A stretch of 64,000 nucleotides of DNA, taken from positions 1-64,000 of the forward strand of contig NZ_VFWX01000014.1 of the NCBI RefSeq assembly GCF_006442965.1. The letters run 5' to 3'. Within the stretch, counting starts at the first letter, position 1. Every line of letters begins with the position of its first letter. The stretch comes from Mesorhizobium sp. CU3. GTDB lineage: Bacteria > Pseudomonadota > Alphaproteobacteria > Rhizobiales > Rhizobiaceae. This document shows positions 60,005 through 64,000 of this stretch, one piece after another. The notes under the pieces are model-generated. The model did not search any database and was not told where the DNA came from. It was given only the letters and a program-made list of their open reading frames with translations. The translations under genes and the position numbers were made by a program.

Positions 60005-60078
60005 TCACTTTCGTCGTGATTGCACGCAGCGATCGCTTGATCTGCGGCGGTGAATTCCCACGTCCGTAAAAATTTTTC

Positions 60079-60148
60079 GTACATGTACAGATTCCCTCTT
60101 GAATTCCGTCTTTGTTAACCGTATGTGTACGTCATACCGTACATGTAC
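60079..60148. promoter_or_regulatory. promoter with two identical palindromic sites
   Basis: GTACATGTAC occurs twice, 60079-60088 and 60139-60148, exactly 60 bp apart; the second extends to CCGTACATGTACGG. Between them lies a promoter, TTGAAT (60099-60104), 17 bases, TATGTG (60122-60127). So one site is upstream of the -35 box and the other just after the predicted start of transcription. GTATG-N7-CATAC (60121-60137) overlaps the start region. Confidence 0.7.
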
Positions 60149-60170
60149 GGAAAACGACTGGAGACGGAAA

Positions 60171-60401
60171 ATGAAGAAGACCATCCTTACCCTCGCCGCC
60201 GTTCTGGCTTTCTCGGGCGCCGCTTTTGCCGGTGCGAACCAGCCGGCCAAGCATGCTCCGACTGCCTGCGCTCAGGCCAACGTGGCGCTCGACTGCACCG
60301 CGACCGGCTCGGTCGAGAAGGCCGACGCCGCCAAGACCGACACCGCCAAGGGCGCGCGCCTCGGCATCGACGTGAACCCCTGGTTCGTGCCTGGTCTTTA
60401 A
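60171..60401 (+). CDS. small secreted hypothetical protein
   Basis: A 76-residue protein with a clear signal peptide, MKKTILTLAAVLAFSGAAFA, cleaved after residue 20. The mature 56 residues have two cysteines (in TACAQANVALDC), a Lys/Asp/Thr-rich middle, and the end GIDVNPWFVPGL. ATG 60171 has GGAGA at good distance. No domain is recognised. It is probably periplasmic, with the cysteines possibly forming a disulfide. A strong terminator follows, so it is monocistronic. Confidence 0.7.
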   Translation: MKKTILTLAAVLAFSGAAFAGANQPAKHAPTACAQANVALDCTATGSVEKADAAKTDTAKGARLGIDVNPWFVPGL

Positions 60402-60429
60402 GACTGGTCACTGAAACTCAAACGAAAAC

Positions 60430-60453
60430 GGGCGGCACGCGGCCGCCCTTTTT
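60430..60453. terminator. bidirectional Rho-independent terminator
   Basis: GGGCGGC-ACGCG-GCCGCCC then TTTTT, with AAAA on the other side of the stem (CGAAAAC...), so it works in both directions. It separates the convergent genes at 60171 and 60489. Confidence 0.88.
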
Positions 60454-60488
60454 CGTTTTACCTATCGCGCTGAAGCGATTGCCAAGCG

Positions 60489-61370
<882 letters not shown>

Positions 61371-61378
<8 letters not shown>

Positions 61379-64000
61379 TGAGGCGTTCTCCCTTTTCGTC
61401 GACGAACACCATGCCGGTGACTTCCACCTCGATCGTGCCGTTCGGCATCGGTACGTAAAGCGTCTCGCCCATGCGGTCGCGGCCGCCGGCGACCAGCGCC
61501 AGCGCGATAGAGCGCCCGCAATTTTCCGACCAGTAGCTTGAGGTGACGTGGCCGATCATCTTCATCGGGATCGGCTGCTTCGGGTCGGCGACGATCTGCG
61601 CGCCCTCTTCCAGCACCACCTTCGGGTCCTTGGTCTTCAGGCCGACGAGCTGCTTGCGGCCCTTGGCGACAAGATCCGATCGGGTAAGGCCGCGAATGCC
61701 GACGAAGTCGGTCTTCTTCTTGCCGACCGCCCAGTCGAGCGCGGCATCGTTCGGCGTCACCGTGCCGTCGGTGTCCTGACCGACAATGATGTAGCCCTTT
61801 TCGGCGCGCAGCACGTGCATGGACTCGGTGCCGTAAGCGGTCGCGCCATGTTTCTGGCCTTCGGTCCAGAGCGCTTCCCAGACGGCTTCGCCATAGTCGG
61901 CCGGCACGTTGACTTCAAAGCCGCGCTCGCCGGTGAAGGACATGCGGAACAGCCTGGTCGGCACACCGCAGATCTTGCCTTCGCGCACCGACATATGCGG
62001 CATCGCCTCGTCCGACATGTCGATGCCCTCGACCAGCGGCGCGATGATGTCGCGAGACTTCGGTCCCTGCACGGCGATGACCGCCCACTGCTCGGTGATC
62101 GAGGTCAGCCAGACATTCAAATGCGGGAATTCGGTCTGGAGGTAATCCTCCATGTGATTCATGACGCGCGGCGCGCCGCCCGTGGTCGTCGTGACATGGA
62201 AACGGTCCGGCGCCAGCCGGCCGACGACGCCGTCGTCATAGATGAAGCCGTCCTCGCGCAGCATGATGCCGTAGCGGCAGCGTCCGGTCTCCAGCTTCTC
62301 CCACGGATTGGTGTAGAGCAGCTCCATGAACTTTGCCGCGTCCGGCCCGACCACTTCGATCTTGCCGAGCGTCGAGGCGTCGAACAGGCCGGCCGTTTTG
62401 CGCACCGTCACGCATTCGCGGTCGACCGCCTTGTGCATGTCCTCGCCGGCTTTCGGGAAATACCAGGCGCGCTTCCAATGGCCGACATCCTCGAACACCG
62501 CGCCTTGCGAAGCGGCCCAGCCATGCGTCGCCGTGCGGCGGGTCGGGTCGAACAGCGCGCCACGCGCGTGGCCGACGATCGAGCCGAACGTCACCGGCGT
62601 GTAGGGCGCGCGGAAGGTGGTGAGGCCGACCGCAGGGATCGGCTTGCCGAGCTCCTCAGCGGCGATCGCCAGTCCGTGCATGTTCGACGTTTTGCCCTGA
62701 TCGGTCGCCATGCCGTTGGTGGTGAAGCGCTTGACGTGCTCGATCGAGTGCATGCCCTCATGCACCGCCTGGCGGATATCCTTGGCGGTGACGTCGTTCT
62801 GGAAATCGACGAAGGCCTTGACCGTGGTGCCCGGACCGGCGCCGGGCGCCGCGCCCAGCATGCCGCGCGACCAGCTCTCGCCGGCATCGACCTTGGGCTT
62901 GGCGCTCTTACCGGCCTTGCCGCCGGCGTCCTTCGCCGCCTTGGCGCCGGCCGCGTAGGCTTCGTCGATCGTCGCGTCCAGCCCGTCGGTGCCGTTGCTG
63001 GCGCCGACCGAGACGCAGTCCTGCGCATAGGTGCCCGGCACGAAGCGGCGCGTCTCCTCGTTGAAGGCGACCTTGCCGCGCGATTGCGAGAACAGATGCA
63101 CCGAAGGCGTCCAGCCGGCCGACATCAGGATGGCGTCGACCGGAATCGTGCGACCGCCGCCGCCATTCTTCGGCTGCACCGTCATCGAGGACACGCGCAA
63201 TTTGCCGCCGGCGCTGACCACGGCGCGGCCGAAATTGATCTCGATGCCGAGCGCCCGCGCCTCGTCGATCACCGGTCCTGTCGGATTGTCGCGCAGGTCG
63301 ACGATGGCCGCGATGTTGACGCCGGCCTTCTTGAGGTCGATCGCGGCGGCATAGGCGGAATCATTGGCCGTATAGACGCCGACATTTTTGCCGACCGCGA
63401 CGCCGTAGTGGTTGAGATAGGTACGCGCGGCGGATGCCAGCATCACGCCCGGACGATCGTTGTTGGCGAACACCATGTGCCGCTCGATGGCGCCGGTGGC
63501 AATGACGACGCGGCTGGCACGAACCTGCCACAGACGCTCGCGCGCCAGATCGTGGCCGGGATTCTTAAGGTGATCGCTGACCCGCTCGACAAGGCCGACG
63601 AAATTCTGCGAGTAATAGCCAAAAGCAGTGGTGCGCGACAGCACGCGCACATTGCCCATCGCCTTGAGCTTGCCGATCGCGCTTTGCGCCCAGGCATAGC
63701 CGTTCTCGCCATCGATTTTCGCGCCGCTTTCGAAACGCAGGCTGCCGCCGAATTCGGCTTGCTCGTCGGCGAGGATCACCCGCACGCCGGTCTCGGCCGC
63801 GGCAAGCGCCGCGGCAATGCCTGCAGCACCCCCGCCCAGCACCAACACCTCGCAATGCGCGTAGCGCGACGCATAATGATCCGGGTCCGGCTTCTCGGGC
63901 GAAACGCCGAGGCCGGCCGCGGCGCGGATCTTTGGCTCGTAAAGGTCCTTCCAGGCCCATTTCGGCCACATGAAGGTCTTGTAGTAGAAGCCGGCCGAAA
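61371..64000 (-). CDS. soxA: sarcosine oxidase alpha subunit, N-terminus outside the window
   Basis: About 876 codons are present and the frame stays open to the window edge (residues before ATG 63971 read SAGFYYKTFMWP, which matches the family), so the true start lies beyond it. An FAD/NAD-binding region follows (VLGGGAAGIAAALAAAETG, then VIATGAIERHMVFANNDRPG), and the C-terminal half is the aminomethyltransferase (GCV_T) domain with DASTLGKIEVVGPDAAKFME and GYIIVGQDTDGTVTPNDAALD. It accepts electrons and transfers the one-carbon unit to tetrahydrofolate. soxB and soxD should lie to the right. Size and motifs are unambiguous. Confidence 0.94.

Noticed and set aside
60079..60148. lux-type box for quorum sensing
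   Set aside because: The palindromes are 10-14 bp with a GTACATGTAC core and lack the 18-20 bp lux-box layout; no luxI or luxR gene is present.

Overview
The window is a GC-rich, gene-dense chromosomal stretch of an alphaproteobacterium of the Rhizobiales, most likely Mesorhizobium or a close relative. The evidence is the gene families and their combinations (CpdR, sarcosine oxidase gamma/alpha, several ABC systems, short rhizobial hypothetical proteins), rhizobial-type intergenic palindromes, a ROSE-like RNA thermometer on a small heat shock gene and an sRNA that looks like the alpha-r8/MmgR (suhB-type) family. I see no phage, CRISPR, rRNA or transposase gene.

Left end (1-10 kb): the N-terminus of gltB, a threonine aldolase, a metallo-beta-lactamase-fold hydrolase, an hsp20 gene with an RpoH-type promoter and ROSE-like leader, a lysophospholipase-like hydrolase, hisN with a divergent sRNA, an N-formylglutamate amidohydrolase-like gene, cpdR, and tRNA-Val(GAC). 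Next come small conserved genes and a truncated SDR remnant, then a GDP-L-fucose module (gmd, fcl and a fucosyltransferase-like protein).

12-29.6 kb is a large catabolic locus. A LacI-type regulator and a divergent DUF993 gene share an intergenic region holding two near-identical palindromic operators. Downstream of the regulator, and co-directional, are a Gfo/Idh/MocA dehydrogenase, a CoA-transferase, an enoyl-CoA hydratase, an aldehyde dehydrogenase, a four-gene sugar-type ABC importer, two GMC flavo-oxidoreductases with an SDR between them, a Dabb protein and an MFS carrier. I read this as uptake plus oxidative and CoA-dependent breakdown of a sugar- or polyol-like compound. The substrate is unknown, and this is the best candidate for an undescribed system.

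29.6-45.5 kb: a DMT exporter, an EEP-family phosphatase/nuclease, a CPA1 antiporter, a GST, and a PotD/AfuA-type ABC importer. This is followed by a minus-strand cluster (APC permease, PuuA-like glutamine synthetase homologue, aldehyde dehydrogenase, iron alcohol dehydrogenase, N-formylglutamate amidohydrolase homologue) with a divergent RpiR regulator. It resembles a variant gamma-glutamyl-amine pathway.

45.7-53.3 kb: an RND efflux pair, then a four-gene membrane glycan operon (GtrA, ChbG/HpnK-like deacetylase, GT2, GT87-like). 53.5-59.2 kb: two divergent operons (MDR and ACAD; SDR, MaoC, APH-type kinase, SDR) that together look like a split version of vertebrate ACAD10/11, which acts on 4-hydroxy acids. 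The right end has a TetR regulator, a small secreted protein with a twin-palindrome promoter, a small acidic protein, and soxG plus most of soxA running off the window.
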